From assembly GCF_003002025.1 (NCBI RefSeq), contig NZ_PVZB01000006.1, positions 124,001-188,000 on the forward strand: DNA of 64,000 nt, read 5' to 3'. Every line of letters begins with the position of its first letter. The stretch's first letter is position 1. The stretch is from Paraburkholderia sp. BL25I1N1 (GTDB lineage Bacteria; Pseudomonadota; Gammaproteobacteria; Burkholderiales; Burkholderiaceae). Positions 54,603 through 63,245 of the stretch are shown here, piece by piece. Below the pieces are notes generated by a model. The model worked only from the letters and a program-made list of their open reading frames with translations. It did no database searches and was not told the DNA's origin. The position numbers and the translations under genes are program-made.

Positions 54603-55571
54603 ATGTCTCCCCGTTCCGCTGAACCCGTATCGGTCGATCCCGCCCAGCAGCGCCTGGTCGAATTATTCGATGTGCTCGCGCCCACCCCGGGCTTCACGCG
54701 CACGAGTCTCGAAGGCGTCAATCTGATGCGCGCGAATAGTCCCATGCCGCGCATGCCGGTCATGTACGAACCGAGCATCGTGATTGTGTGTCAGGGCCGC
54801 AAGCGCGGCTTTCTCGGCGATCAGGTGTTTCAGTACGACGCGCAGCAGTACCTGGTGCTCTCAGTGCCGTTGCCGTTCGAATGCGAAACCGAGGCGAGTG
54901 CGGAAGAGCCGTTTCTCGCCATTTCGGTGCGCGTCGATCTGACCATGGTGGCCGAATTGCTGATGGCGTTGAACGAAACGCAGGGCGCCGCGCAGAACGA
55001 ACCCGTCGGCATTTATTCGACACCGCTCGACCCGGCGCTGTGCAATGCGGTGCAGCGGCTGATGGATGCGCTGGCTTCGCCGCTCGACGCGCGCATTCTT
55101 GCACCCGGCGTGGTGCGCGAAATCTGTTATCGCGTGCTGACCGGCGAGCAAGGCGACGCGATTCGCGCGGCGCTCACGCATCAGAATCATTTCGGCCGCA
55201 TTGCCAAGGCGCTGCGGCGAATTCATGCCGACTACCACGGCGTGCTCGACGTCGATACGCTCGCGTCCGAAGCAGGCATGAGCCTCGCCGTGTTTCACGC
55301 GCAGTTCAAAGCGGTCACCGCGACTTCGCCGATGCAATACGTAAAGACCACGCGTTTGCATCACGCGCGTTTGCTGATGGTGCAGGATGGGCTGAATGCA
55401 GGCGCGGCCGCGGCGCGCGTCGGTTATGAAAGCGCGTCGCAGTTCAGCCGCGAGTTCAAGCGTCTGTTCGGGCTGAGCCCGGTCGACGAAGTGAAGCGCA
55501 TGCGCGCCCTCTACGACGCGCCGCCGCCGCGCGTGGTGAAACCGGTAGCGCGTTACGTTACTGCCGTGTGA
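54603..55571 (+). CDS. AraC-family transcriptional regulator
   Basis: 322 residues from MSPRSAEPVSVDP. The N-terminal part matches the AraC_N type 2 ligand domain (YEPSIVIVCQGRKRGFLGDQVFQYDAQQYLVLSVPLPFECET). The C-terminal double helix-turn-helix reads LDVDTLASEAGMSLAVFHAQFKAVTATSPMQYVKTTRLHHARLL and AAARVGYESASQFSREFKRLFGLSP. It likely activates the divergent alcohol dehydrogenase in response to an aldehyde or alcohol, as such pairs commonly do. Confidence 0.93.
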   Translation: MSPRSAEPVSVDPAQQRLVELFDVLAPTPGFTRTSLEGVNLMRANSPMPRMPVMYEPSIVIVCQGRKRGFLGDQVFQYDAQQYLVLSVPLPFECETEASAEEPFLAISVRVDLTMVAELLMALNETQGAAQNEPVGIYSTPLDPALCNAVQRLMDALASPLDARILAPGVVREICYRVLTGEQGDAIRAALTHQNHFGRIAKALRRIHADYHGVLDVDTLASEAGMSLAVFHAQFKAVTATSPMQYVKTTRLHHARLLMVQDGLNAGAAAARVGYESASQFSREFKRLFGLSPVDEVKRMRALYDAPPPRVVKPVARYVTAV

Positions 55572-55590
55572 TCGGGCAAAACGGGCCGCA

Positions 55591-56367
55591 CTACAAACCG
55601 CTGAACCAGTTGTACCCCTGGTCTTCCCAATAGCCGCCGGGATTCGTGTTAGTCACGAAGATCGCGGCGATGTGCTTGGGATTCTTGAAGCCGAGTTTGG
55701 TCGGCACGCGCAGCTTCAGCGGATAGCCGTATTTGGCCGGCAGCGGCTCGTTGCGAAAATCGAGCGTGAGCTGCGTCTGCGGATGCAGGGCAGTCGCCAT
55801 GTCGAGGCTCGAGTAGTAACGGTCCGCGCATTTGAAACCAACATAACGCGCATTCAGATCGGCGCCAATGCGCTCCAGAAACGTGCGAAACGGCACGCCG
55901 CGCCATTGTCCGATCGCGCTCCATCCTTCAATACAGATGTGGCGAGTGATCTGCGAAGCCTGCGGCAACGCGCGTAGCTGATCGAGGTTCCAGGTGCGCT
56001 TGTCCGAGACGAGCCCTGACACTTCCAGTTGATACGTCGAGCCGTCGATGTCCGGCGCGTCGAACTCCGGATAGAACGCGTTGAAGGGGAACGGGTCGGT
56101 GATTTCGCGCGCCGAATAGGTCGGTGCAAGCTTGTTGCGATCGAACAGCCAGCCCTGCACGCGATCGTTCCAGCGCGACATCGCCCAGAGCACCTTGTCG
56201 ACCGAATCGCCGTCCTGCATGTTGCAGCCCGAGAGCATCGCCAGTGCGCCGATGGAGAGCGACGAACGCAGGAACATGCGCCGTTGCAGCCGCTCGATTT
56301 GCGGTTGATGGTCGGCAAGCACGATGCGTGAGCGGCGTGCGTCGCGGTTGGTTTTTGGTGCGCTCAT
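55591..56367 (-). CDS. MsrP/YedY-like molybdopterin-dependent oxidoreductase
   Basis: 258 residues with a twin-arginine-like leader (QRRMFLRSSLSIGALAMLSGC). The mature domain has the molybdopterin fold: Mo-ligating Cys145 in RHICIEGWSAIGQWRGVPF, YVGFKCADRYYSSLDMATAL, and PAKYGYPLKLRVPTKLGFKNPKHIAAI. It should be a periplasmic oxidoreductase, perhaps repairing oxidised methionine as MsrP does. It is about 70 residues shorter than E. coli MsrP, so the substrate could differ. The ATG overlaps the cytochrome gene's stop in ATGA. Confidence 0.88.
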   Translation of the reverse strand: MSAPKTNRDARRSRIVLADHQPQIERLQRRMFLRSSLSIGALAMLSGCNMQDGDSVDKVLWAMSRWNDRVQGWLFDRNKLAPTYSAREITDPFPFNAFYPEFDAPDIDGSTYQLEVSGLVSDKRTWNLDQLRALPQASQITRHICIEGWSAIGQWRGVPFRTFLERIGADLNARYVGFKCADRYYSSLDMATALHPQTQLTLDFRNEPLPAKYGYPLKLRVPTKLGFKNPKHIAAIFVTNTNPGGYWEDQGYNWFSGL

Positions 56368-56999
56368 GCCTCGCTCCCTTTATGAGCCGAATGTGGCCGT
56401 GCGTGTCCGGTCAGCATCGGCAGCAAGGTGCGCGGCACCAGCAGTACCAACGCCAGATGCACGACCACGAAACCGACCACGCCTGCCATCGCAACGAAAT
56501 GCACGCGTCGCGCAAAATCAAAGCCGCCGAATAGTGCGGTGAGCCATGAGAATTGCACGGGCTTCCAGATGGACAGCCCCGACGCGACCAGCAACACGCC
56601 AAGACATAGCACGAGCAGATACAGCGCGCGCTGCACTGCGTTGTATTTGCCGGTATCGTGCGGTAGCTTGAAGCGCAGCGCGAGGCTGGCGTCATGCGCC
56701 ACGTCGCGTGCATGAACCGGCAACAGCTTGCGCCGGAAGTGCCCGCGTCCGATGCCATACGCGAAATACAGCAGCCCGTTCGCGCAAAGCAGCCACATGG
56801 CCGCGAAATGCCACGCAATCGAGCCGCCCAGCCATCCGCCGACGGTCGCCCAAACCGGAAACCGGAACGGAAAAAACGGCGACGCGTTATAAATGGCCCA
56901 GCCGCTCATCACCATGCAGACCATCGCGAATGCGTTGATCCAGTGCGTGATTCGTACGGCGAGCGGGTGAACGGGCAGGCGCGTTGGTGTTTCGGGCAT
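56364..56999 (-). CDS. Cytochrome b561-type membrane subunit
   Basis: 211 residues from MPETPTRLPVHPLAVR. Four or five helices with heme-ligand candidates: HPLAVRITHWINAF near the N-terminus, WHFAAMW, and RRVHFVAMAGVVGFVVVHLALV near the C-terminus. This is the cytochrome b/b561 domain that feeds electrons from quinones to periplasmic enzymes. It overlaps the MsrP-like gene by four bases, so the pair should form one redox system, in place of an MsrQ-type subunit. Confidence 0.88.
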   Translation of the reverse strand: MPETPTRLPVHPLAVRITHWINAFAMVCMVMSGWAIYNASPFFPFRFPVWATVGGWLGGSIAWHFAAMWLLCANGLLYFAYGIGRGHFRRKLLPVHARDVAHDASLALRFKLPHDTGKYNAVQRALYLLVLCLGVLLVASGLSIWKPVQFSWLTALFGGFDFARRVHFVAMAGVVGFVVVHLALVLLVPRTLLPMLTGHARPHSAHKGSEA

Positions 57000-57091
57000 G
57001 GTGTGAAGCTCACGAGACAAACGGGGAATCGAAAAGCCGCGTCCGGCAAGAACGCGGCGGCCCGACTCAAAGAGAAAACAGCGGCACTGTC

Positions 57092-57724
57092 TTACATCGG
57101 CGGCGTCACGCCATGCTCGCCCGCGGAGATGAAGTTGGCGGCCATCGAGCCGTCGGCTTCCTTGTGTGCGAACAGCACGACTTTCGCGCCCGGCACCAGC
57201 AGCGAACGGTCACCCGATTCCAGCGCGACGATAGGCACGTCTTGCGGAATCACGATTTTCTTTTCGCCGTCCTTGTACTTCACGGTGATCGTACGTCCGT
57301 TGCTGACCACGAGCGAACCCACCGTGCCGTTGGTCATCGAACTGTTGCCGCCGAGATCCCACGGACGATGGCCTTCGCCGGAGCCGCGCATGCTCGCCGG
57401 AAACACATGCACTTCAAGCGCCTTCAACGTGCCGTCCGCCTGCGGAATCGCGGCGGTGCCGACATAGCTGTCCGGCTTGATGTCGTTGATGTTGGCGAGC
57501 ACCACGCCGCGGATCGGCGTGTCCTTGGCGAGCTTCACGTCGACGTCTTTGCCGTCGCGTGTGTGGACCTTGAGCAAATCGCCCGACAGCGATGTCACCG
57601 TGCCGCGGACGCCGGTGGGCGCGGCGCTCTGGGCGTGGGCAGCCGGTCCAGCGGCAAGCAAGGCAGCGGCGACGAGCGCGGGGGCGGCGAAAGCGCGCAA
57701 CGCACGCGGGGAAACGATCTTCAT
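57092..57724 (-). CDS. Periplasmic DUF5666-like protein
   Basis: 210 residues from MKIVSPRALRAF, with a signal peptide ending AHAQ at about 32. The mature part has two beta-rich repeats with VRGTVTSLSGDLLKVHTRDGKDVDVKLAKDTPI and TVGSLVVSNGRTITVKYKDGEKKIVIPQDVPI, the pattern of DUF5666-type domains. Such proteins are sometimes mislabelled as metal ABC transporter permeases; there is no membrane domain here. It lies first in the leftward unit with the cytochrome and MsrP-like genes, 92 bases upstream of the cytochrome, and divergent from a two-component system. Confidence 0.82.
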   Translation of the reverse strand: MKIVSPRALRAFAAPALVAAALLAAGPAAHAQSAAPTGVRGTVTSLSGDLLKVHTRDGKDVDVKLAKDTPIRGVVLANINDIKPDSYVGTAAIPQADGTLKALEVHVFPASMRGSGEGHRPWDLGGNSSMTNGTVGSLVVSNGRTITVKYKDGEKKIVIPQDVPIVALESGDRSLLVPGAKVVLFAHKEADGSMAANFISAGEHGVTPPM

Positions 57725-57783
57725 GAATCTGCTCCAGGTGGTGAAGGATGGGGGCAGATTAGACCCGGGACCGGCTCCGGCGA

Positions 57784-57810
57784 GTGACAGACGGATGACA
57801 AAAACGTCAT
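57784..57810. promoter_or_regulatory. CusR/HprR-like regulator box between redox locus and two-component genes
   Basis: ATGACAAAAACGTCAT (57795-57810) matches the E. coli CusR/HprR palindrome ATGACAANNTTGTCAT at all but two fixed positions. Just left, TGACA repeats at 57785-57789 and 57796-57800, 11 bp apart, one helical turn, as OmpR-family dimers use. The site is 70 bases from the DUF5666-like start and 121 from the regulator start. Confidence 0.6.
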
Positions 57811-57931
57811 GAACGGCGCGCGGCGGACACGTAGAATGACCGGCATATCCACGTCCAGAATTCGGCGAGCGGCAGGGCGAGGCTCTGCGCCAACGCCGAA
57901 TCGGAGCACCTAGCACCGAGCACCGAGCACC

Positions 57932-58603
57932 ATGAGTATCCTCGTCATCGAAGACGATCCGAAAACCGGCGACTACCTGAAGAAGGGTTTGCGCGAGAGC
58001 GGCTATGCGGTCGATCTTGCGCGCACCGGCACGGACGGTTTGCACATGGCGCTCGAAAATGCGTACGACCTTGTGGTGCTGGATGTGATGCTGCCCGGTA
58101 TCGACGGCTGGGAAATCATGCGTGCGCTACGGGCGCGGCGCGATCTGCCGGTGATCTTCCTGACCGCGCGCGACCATGTCAGCGACCGCATTCGCGGTCT
58201 TGAACTCGGCGCGGACGATTACCTCGTCAAACCGTTTTCATTTACCGAACTGATGCTGCGAATCCGCACGCTGCTGCGCCGCGGTGTGATCCGCGAGAGC
58301 GACGTGTTCGAGATCGCCGACCTCAAGCTCGATGTGCTGCGCCGCAAGGTGACGCGTGAAGGCGTGGAGATTCCGCTCACCAATAAGGAATTCATGCTGC
58401 TGCATCTGCTGGTGCGCCGTCAGGGCGAAGCGCTGTCGCGCACGCAGATCGCCTCTGAAGTGTGGGATATGAACTTCGACAGCGACACCAACGTGGTCGA
58501 CGTGGCCATTAAGCGGCTGCGCGCCAAGATCGATCATCCATTTGAAAAGAAGCTGATCCATACGGTGCGCAGCATCGGCTACGCGTTCGGCGACGGCTCA
58601 TGA
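57932..58603 (+). CDS. OmpR-family response regulator (CusR/HprR-like)
   Basis: 223 residues. Receiver domain with IEDDPKTG, acceptor Asp51 in [10 protein letters not shown], and LTARD, LVKPF; a winged-helix DNA-binding domain follows from about 125 ([30 protein letters not shown] and [19 protein letters not shown]). It belongs to the heavy-metal/HprR group. It is translationally coupled to the kinase by an ATGA overlap and divergent from the MsrP-like locus, which it probably controls. Confidence 0.94.
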   Translation: MSILVIEDDPKTGDYLKKGLRESGYAVDLARTGTDGLHMALENAYDLVVLDVMLPGIDGWEIMRALRARRDLPVIFLTARDHVSDRIRGLELGADDYLVKPFSFTELMLRIRTLLRRGVIRESDVFEIADLKLDVLRRKVTREGVEIPLTNKEFMLLHLLVRRQGEALSRTQIASEVWDMNFDSDTNVVDVAIKRLRAKIDHPFEKKLIHTVRSIGYAFGDGS

Positions 58604-60000
58604 AATTCTGGACCAGGCGCTCGCTCACGGCTCGCACTACGATACTGTTCGCGATGATCGCATGCGTGGTGATCGGCACGCTCGGCGCGTACTTCTATCA
58701 CTCCGCCGAAGTCTCGCTGCAACGCCGCGCCGACGTGGTGCTGGCCGCCCGTGTCGAGCATTTCAGCCGCATCGTGCGCGATCTCTATCCGGTCGGCGAA
58801 CTGAAGACCCGGCCCTTGCTATTCGAGACCATGCTCGGCGCGGAACAGGACGTGCTGCTGTTTCGCCGCCCGGGCGAGGCGCCGTTCATCGACGTGAACC
58901 CGGCGGGCGTGGCCGTGCCCGCGCTGCAAGCCGGCGTGGAGGGCCGCTTGCCGACCTTCGCCGATATCCGCCAGACGCACCTGGCCAACGGCGTGCCGGT
59001 GCATTGGGCGATCGCAACCGCAAAGGCACGCGAGGACGGCACCGAAGTCGAAGTGATCGCCGGCCACCCGATGACGGAGGAAATGCGCATGCTGGCGGCG
59101 TACCGCGACCGCATCGTGCTGGCCACGCTGATCGGCATGCTGGCCGCGACGTTGCTCGCCTGGTACGTGCTGCGCCGCGCGCTGCGCCCGGTTCGCGAGA
59201 TTGCCACGCGGGCCGCGCAGATCAGCCCCACGAGCCTCTCGGTGCGGCTCGACAGCGAGGCGGCGCCGCTCGAATTGCGCCAGATCACGCATGCGTTCAA
59301 CGCCATGCTCGACCGTCTCGCCGAGGGCTATCAACGGCTCTCGCAGTTTTCCGCCGATCTGGCCCACGAGATCCGGACGCCGGTCGGCGCATTGATAGGG
59401 CAAACGCAGGTGACGCTCGCGCGGACCCGCGAGCCCGACGAGTATCAGCAGGTGCTCGAATCGAATCTTGAAGAACTGAGCCGCCTGAGTCATATCGCGG
59501 AGAACATTCTGTTTCTCGCGCATGCGGACCATGCTGCGCTCTCGGTGGAACGTGAGCCGGTCGATCTGCGTGAGGAACTCGTCAGGATCGCAGATTATTT
59601 CGAAGGTCCCGCCGACGAACGCGGGATGAGCTTCGTGGTCGAGGCCGCCGGCGTGGCGTCGGTCAATCCGATGCTGTGCCGCCGCGCGATCAACAACCTG
59701 GTGGTCAATGCCGTGCGTTACGGGGCGAGCGACACCGTGGTGCGTCTGCGTGGCACGCAGGACGAGGCGGGCGCCACCGTGGCGGTCGAAAACGACGGCG
59801 CGCCGATTCCCGAAGAGCAGCTAGGCCGTCTGTTCGACCGTTTCTATCGCGCGGACGCGGCGCGCAGCGCGTTCACCGAATCGAGCGGTCTGGGTCTCGC
59901 GATCGTCAAGGCGATCATGCATTTGCATGGCGGCACGGCAACCGTGGTGTGTCCGGCGCCGGGCGTGGTGCGCTTCGAGTTGCGCTTTCCGGGCGCCTAA
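58600..60000 (+). CDS. Heavy-metal-type sensor histidine kinase
   Basis: 466 residues. TM1 at about 10-30, a periplasmic domain of about 130 residues, TM2 near 168-190, HAMP ([27 protein letters not shown]), HisKA with [19 protein letters not shown] and His256, then HATPase with [12 protein letters not shown] and [16 protein letters not shown]. It resembles CusS/HprS-type kinases. It likely senses an envelope stress, such as copper or hypochlorite, and phosphorylates the preceding regulator. Its stop overlaps the convergent VOC gene's stop. Confidence 0.94.
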   Translation: MKFWTRRSLTARTTILFAMIACVVIGTLGAYFYHSAEVSLQRRADVVLAARVEHFSRIVRDLYPVGELKTRPLLFETMLGAEQDVLLFRRPGEAPFIDVNPAGVAVPALQAGVEGRLPTFADIRQTHLANGVPVHWAIATAKAREDGTEVEVIAGHPMTEEMRMLAAYRDRIVLATLIGMLAATLLAWYVLRRALRPVREIATRAAQISPTSLSVRLDSEAAPLELRQITHAFNAMLDRLAEGYQRLSQFSADLAHEIRTPVGALIGQTQVTLARTREPDEYQQVLESNLEELSRLSHIAENILFLAHADHAALSVEREPVDLREELVRIADYFEGPADERGMSFVVEAAGVASVNPMLCRRAINNLVVNAVRYGASDTVVRLRGTQDEAGATVAVENDGAPIPEEQLGRLFDRFYRADAARSAFTESSGLGLAIVKAIMHLHGGTATVVCPAPGVVRFELRFPGA

Positions 60001-60413
60001 GTGCGGGTCGCGCCGGCCGGGTTTTCCGGCTCGTGACAGCACACGCAGAGCTTGTTGCCGTCCGGATCGCGAAAGTACGCGCCGTAATAGTTCGCGTGAT
60101 ATTGCGGACGCAAACCGGGCGGCCCCTCGCACGTGCCGCCATGAGCGAGCGCCGCGGCGTGTGCGCGATCCACCGTGACGCGGTCGGCGGCGAGCAGGGC
60201 GATCATCTGACCGTTGCCGGCCGACGCGGGTTGGCCATCGTAGGGCTTACCGACGACGAACAGCGGGCGCGGCGCATCCGCCGCCATCCAGCCGGCCCAG
60301 CACGCTTCCGGATCGCGGAACTTGAGGCGCAGATCGAGCGTGCCCATCAGTGAGTCGTAAAAGCTGCAAGCACGCTCGAAATCGCCGATACCGATGAAAA
60401 CGTGGGAAAGCAT
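59997..60413 (-). CDS. VOC-family (glyoxalase/bleomycin-resistance) protein
   Basis: 138 residues. The vicinal oxygen chelate fold is clear: MLSHVFIGIGDFERACSFYDSLMGTLDLRL at the start and YYGAYFRDPDGNKLCVCCHEP at the end, with His4 and Glu132 in metal-ligand positions. Such proteins isomerise, cleave or simply bind small molecules. Its 3' end overlaps the kinase gene tail to tail by four bases. Substrate unknown; the adjacent YjdM gene is on the same strand 54 bases upstream. Confidence 0.86.
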   Translation of the reverse strand: MLSHVFIGIGDFERACSFYDSLMGTLDLRLKFRDPEACWAGWMAADAPRPLFVVGKPYDGQPASAGNGQMIALLAADRVTVDRAHAAALAHGGTCEGPPGLRPQYHANYYGAYFRDPDGNKLCVCCHEPENPAGATRT

Positions 60414-60467
60414 CGCTGTCGCTCCTGATGACTACTGGCTGCACAAGCCGGCGCTGTTCGTTCAGAC

Positions 60468-60809
60468 TCAAACCTTCTTCAGATACGCGGCCTTCAGCAT
60501 AAAGTTGCCGGCGTCCATCTTGCAGTCCACTTCGTGATCGCCGCCGACAAGACGAATGCTCTTCACCTTGGTGCCCATTTTCAGCGTGATCGAGGAGCCT
60601 TTCACTTTCAGGTCCTTGATCAGCACGACGGCATCGCCATCGGCCAGCGGGTTGCCGTTGGCGTCCTTGACCACGCGCGCGTCGGCTTCGTCGACCGACG
60701 CGGCGGCGTTCATCGGCCATTCGTGCGCGCAGTCGGGGCAGACGTAGTTGTCGCCGTCCGGGTAGGTGTTTTCCATCGCGCAGTGCGGGCAGGCGGGAAT
60801 TGTCGACAT
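60468..60809 (-). CDS. yjdM: YjdM/PhnA-family zinc-ribbon protein
   Basis: 113 residues. The N-terminus has the four-Cys ribbon ([13 protein letters not shown] and CPDCAHEW), and the body reads [43 protein letters not shown] and [22 protein letters not shown], the PhnA/YjdM pattern. Despite the name PhnA, E. coli YjdM is not a phosphonate hydrolase; its role is unsettled. It stands alone upstream of the VOC gene. Confidence 0.92.
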   Translation of the reverse strand: MSTIPACPHCAMENTYPDGDNYVCPDCAHEWPMNAAASVDEADARVVKDANGNPLADGDAVVLIKDLKVKGSSITLKMGTKVKSIRLVGGDHEVDCKMDAGNFMLKAAYLKKV

Positions 60810-61019
60810 GATTTTTCCAGACCGCGGCGCCGGGCCGCGGAAAACTTCAGGGGCGGCGAGTATAGCGCGACGGGCGCCGGGCGGCCCGCATCCGCAACAC
60901 GGAATGATGCGCTAGCGCAAACCGGCGTGTGTAGATCCTGACGCGAAAAGCCTGTGACGGCGCTATACGGGCAGCGGACTATACTCTTCCGATAGACCGG
61001 CGGTCCCCAATGTCTCGTC

Positions 61020-61045
61020 GTGCTTTGCGAACCCTCGCAAAGCAC
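61020..61045 (+). promoter_or_regulatory. Perfect 11-bp hairpin upstream of the ABM-domain gene
   Basis: GTGCTTTGCGA (61020-61030) and TCGCAAAGCAC (61035-61045) are exact complements around a 4-base ACCC loop. The structure lies 35 bases upstream of the ABM gene start and 35 downstream of a -10-like TATACT (60980-60985), so it is in the leader RNA or a protein-binding palindrome. Confidence 0.5.
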
Positions 61046-61079
61046 ACCATTGTTCGCATCTCACAGCAGGAGTTCTGTC

Positions 61080-61382
61080 ATGGTCAAGCTCGCCCTGTAC
61101 GTTCGTCTTGAAGCCAAACCCGGCAAGGAAAAAGACGTCGAAGCGTTTCTGCTCGGCGGCTTGCCGCTGGTCGAGGAGGAGCCGGGCACCGTCGCATGGT
61201 TCGGTTTGAAACTGGGGCCATCCACCTTCGGCATCTTCGACGCCTTTCCGGATGAAGCCGGCCGTGAAGCACACCTGAACGGCAAGGTGGCGGCCGCGCT
61301 GATGGCGAAGGCCGGCGATCTGTTCGCCTCGCCGCCCACGATCGAAAAAGTGGACGTGCTGGCAGCGAAATTGCCGGGCTAA
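61080..61382 (+). CDS. Antibiotic biosynthesis monooxygenase (ABM) domain protein
   Basis: 100 residues from MVKLALYVRLEAKPG, with AGGAG eight bases upstream. The ABM dimeric ferredoxin-like fold shows KPGKEKDVEAFLLGGLPLVEEEPGTVAWFGLKLGPSTFGIFDAFPDEAGREAHL. Such small proteins oxidise or bind quinones and other aromatic compounds; there is no secondary-metabolite cluster here, so it is probably a stress-related quinol enzyme. It stands alone between noncoding stretches. Confidence 0.88.
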   Translation: MVKLALYVRLEAKPGKEKDVEAFLLGGLPLVEEEPGTVAWFGLKLGPSTFGIFDAFPDEAGREAHLNGKVAAALMAKAGDLFASPPTIEKVDVLAAKLPG

Positions 61383-61508
61383 GCGAAGCACCGACCGCGG
61401 GGCGAGGCCGGTCGCTCCGTTGTCCGTTTCGCCGACCCCGTAACGCAAAAAAGCGCGCTGATCATCCCGACGACGCCACGCCATGATCCGGCACGGCCGA
61501 TGCAATGT

Positions 61509-62987
61509 TCAGCGGCCCGCCAGGTCGCCCGCCGGCTGGCTCGCGTAGGTCGCGCGCTTTTCCTCGTACATCAGCAGATCGGCCCGCTGCACGCCCGCTT
61601 CGAGCCGGTCGCCGCGCTGGCAGGTGGCCGCGCCCATCGAAAAACTGAGCGGCGAGCCCGGATAAAACTGATTGTTCAGCTCGATCAGTTGGCGGATCGC
61701 ATCGATCATTGCGGCGCCTCCGCGCTCGTCGGTGTCCGGCATCAGAATCGCGAACTCGTCGCCGCCAATCCGCGCCGCATGAAACGGCGTCTCGGTCGCC
61801 TTGGCGAGCACCTCGCCGGCGCGCCGCAAAAGCGCGTCGCCGGCCGCGTGGCCGAGCTGATCGTTGACGCGTTTCAAACCGTTCAGATCGGCCATGATGA
61901 TCGTCACGGGCCACGGACCTTTGCGTTCGAGCCGGTTCAGTTCGTCCACGTAGAACGAGCGGTTGCGCAGTTTGGTCAGCACGTCGTGCTTGCCGAGAAA
62001 CTCAAGGTAGGCTTCGGCCTTCTTGCGCGCCGTGATGTCCGTGAGCGCCACCAGCACCAGATCCCAGCTCTGCTCATGCCCCGGCAGCACGGAAAACTGC
62101 AGGTGCACATGCACCTCGCTGCCGTCGAGCGAATAGTTGAGCACTTCGCGCTGCTGGAACAGCTTGCCGTCCCATAGATCGACCAGTTGCTCGCGGAAAT
62201 GCGGACGCATGTCGTCGCGGAACACCTCGGCGAGATGCGACAGCAGCGTTTTCTTGTCCTTCGCCGCGAACATGTCGAGCGTGTGCTGGTTCACGTCGAG
62301 CACATGGATTTCCTGCATGCAGCGTTCGACGAACTCGGGATGCACGTCCGTAAACACGCGGAAATCGTTGATGCCGGCCGCCCGTGCTTCGTCGAGCAGA
62401 CGCTTGACCGCGCTGAAATCCTCCACCCAGAGCGACACCGGCGAATATTCGAACAGACCGCGAACATACTGCTCGGCAAGCGTCACGCGATGCCGCGCGC
62501 CTTCCAGTTCCGTGATGTCTTCCACCGACACCAGCACGCGATCCCAGCGCGCCTCGTGGCCGGGCAGCACGGCGCCCTTGAGCAGCACGTCGAGGCGCCG
62601 TCCGCCGAGCGTGTAGTTGACCGTCTGGCTGGTGAACTGCGCTTGGCCGGCCCACAACTGGCATAACTCTTCCAGATGCGTCTTGAGCATGTCGTCGCGG
62701 AACACCGAGGCGAGATTGCCGGTGAGCGCTTCGAAATCGACAGCCTCGAATTGCGTTAGCGTCTTCTGATTGACCTTGATGACGCGGATGCTGTGCGCGC
62801 ATTGCGCGACGCAGCCCGGATTGGCGGCGAAATGCGCGCGCAGATCGGTTATGCCGTCTGCCCGCCATGCGTCGAACAAGGTGCGCACGCCGCTGAAGTC
62901 TTCGAGCCAGAGCGAGACGGGCGCGAGTTCGAACATCTCGGAATCGTCGTTGGCGGGCGCCGGGCCGCGCGGGAGGATATCCAGCAT
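61509..62987 (-). CDS. Diguanylate cyclase with duplicated PAS-like sensor domains
   Basis: 492 residues. Two tandem sensor units of about 150 residues start at about 15 (MFELAPVSLWLEDFSGVRTL) and 177 (LFEYSPVSLWVEDFSAVKRL), and each ends in a VEDIT or LTDIT segment typical of PAS. The C-terminus is a GGDEF domain with HDVLTKLRNRSF and GGDEF at 408-412, so it should be active in making cyclic di-GMP. The four residues at the I-site position read ETPF instead of RxxD, so product inhibition is probably lost. There is no TM helix, so sensing is cytoplasmic. Monocistronic. Confidence 0.92.
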   Translation of the reverse strand: MLDILPRGPAPANDDSEMFELAPVSLWLEDFSGVRTLFDAWRADGITDLRAHFAANPGCVAQCAHSIRVIKVNQKTLTQFEAVDFEALTGNLASVFRDDMLKTHLEELCQLWAGQAQFTSQTVNYTLGGRRLDVLLKGAVLPGHEARWDRVLVSVEDITELEGARHRVTLAEQYVRGLFEYSPVSLWVEDFSAVKRLLDEARAAGINDFRVFTDVHPEFVERCMQEIHVLDVNQHTLDMFAAKDKKTLLSHLAEVFRDDMRPHFREQLVDLWDGKLFQQREVLNYSLDGSEVHVHLQFSVLPGHEQSWDLVLVALTDITARKKAEAYLEFLGKHDVLTKLRNRSFYVDELNRLERKGPWPVTIIMADLNGLKRVNDQLGHAAGDALLRRAGEVLAKATETPFHAARIGGDEFAILMPDTDERGGAAMIDAIRQLIELNNQFYPGSPLSFSMGAATCQRGDRLEAGVQRADLLMYEEKRATYASQPAGDLAGR

Positions 62988-63148
62988 GAGATTCTCAAAA
63001 TCGGAAGTGCCGCTATTTTAAGACGGGTTCGGCTGTGGCTGAAAAGAAAGACCGGTTACGCATCATTTTTACGCCAGGCTATCAAGCGGGATAACGGCGC
63101 CGTACCGTTGGACTTGACGCGCGCCAGGGTGCATCCGGCGGGGTGTCC

Positions 63149-63189
63149 AGCCCTTCAGCGGGCTTGCCGGCAAGCCTTCCGGAGGCTTG
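63149..63189 (+). promoter_or_regulatory. Overlapping alternative hairpins upstream of the dehydrogenase gene
   Basis: Three stems share bases: AGCCC/GGGCT (63149-63164), the 16-bp palindrome GGCTTGCCGGCAAGCC (63161-63176) and CAAGCCT/AGGCTTG (63171-63189). They cannot all form together, as in an attenuator. The structure lies 57 bases before the ATG at 63246. Confidence 0.35.
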
Positions 63190-63245
63190 TTACACTGGCC
63201 TGCAAATTGTCCTGTCCATTCACGCCGTCAGGAAAAAGCGCCGCC

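Noticed and set aside
57092..57724. Metal ABC transporter permease, a label sometimes given to this protein type
   Set aside because: The protein is secreted and beta-rich with no membrane helices beyond the signal peptide.
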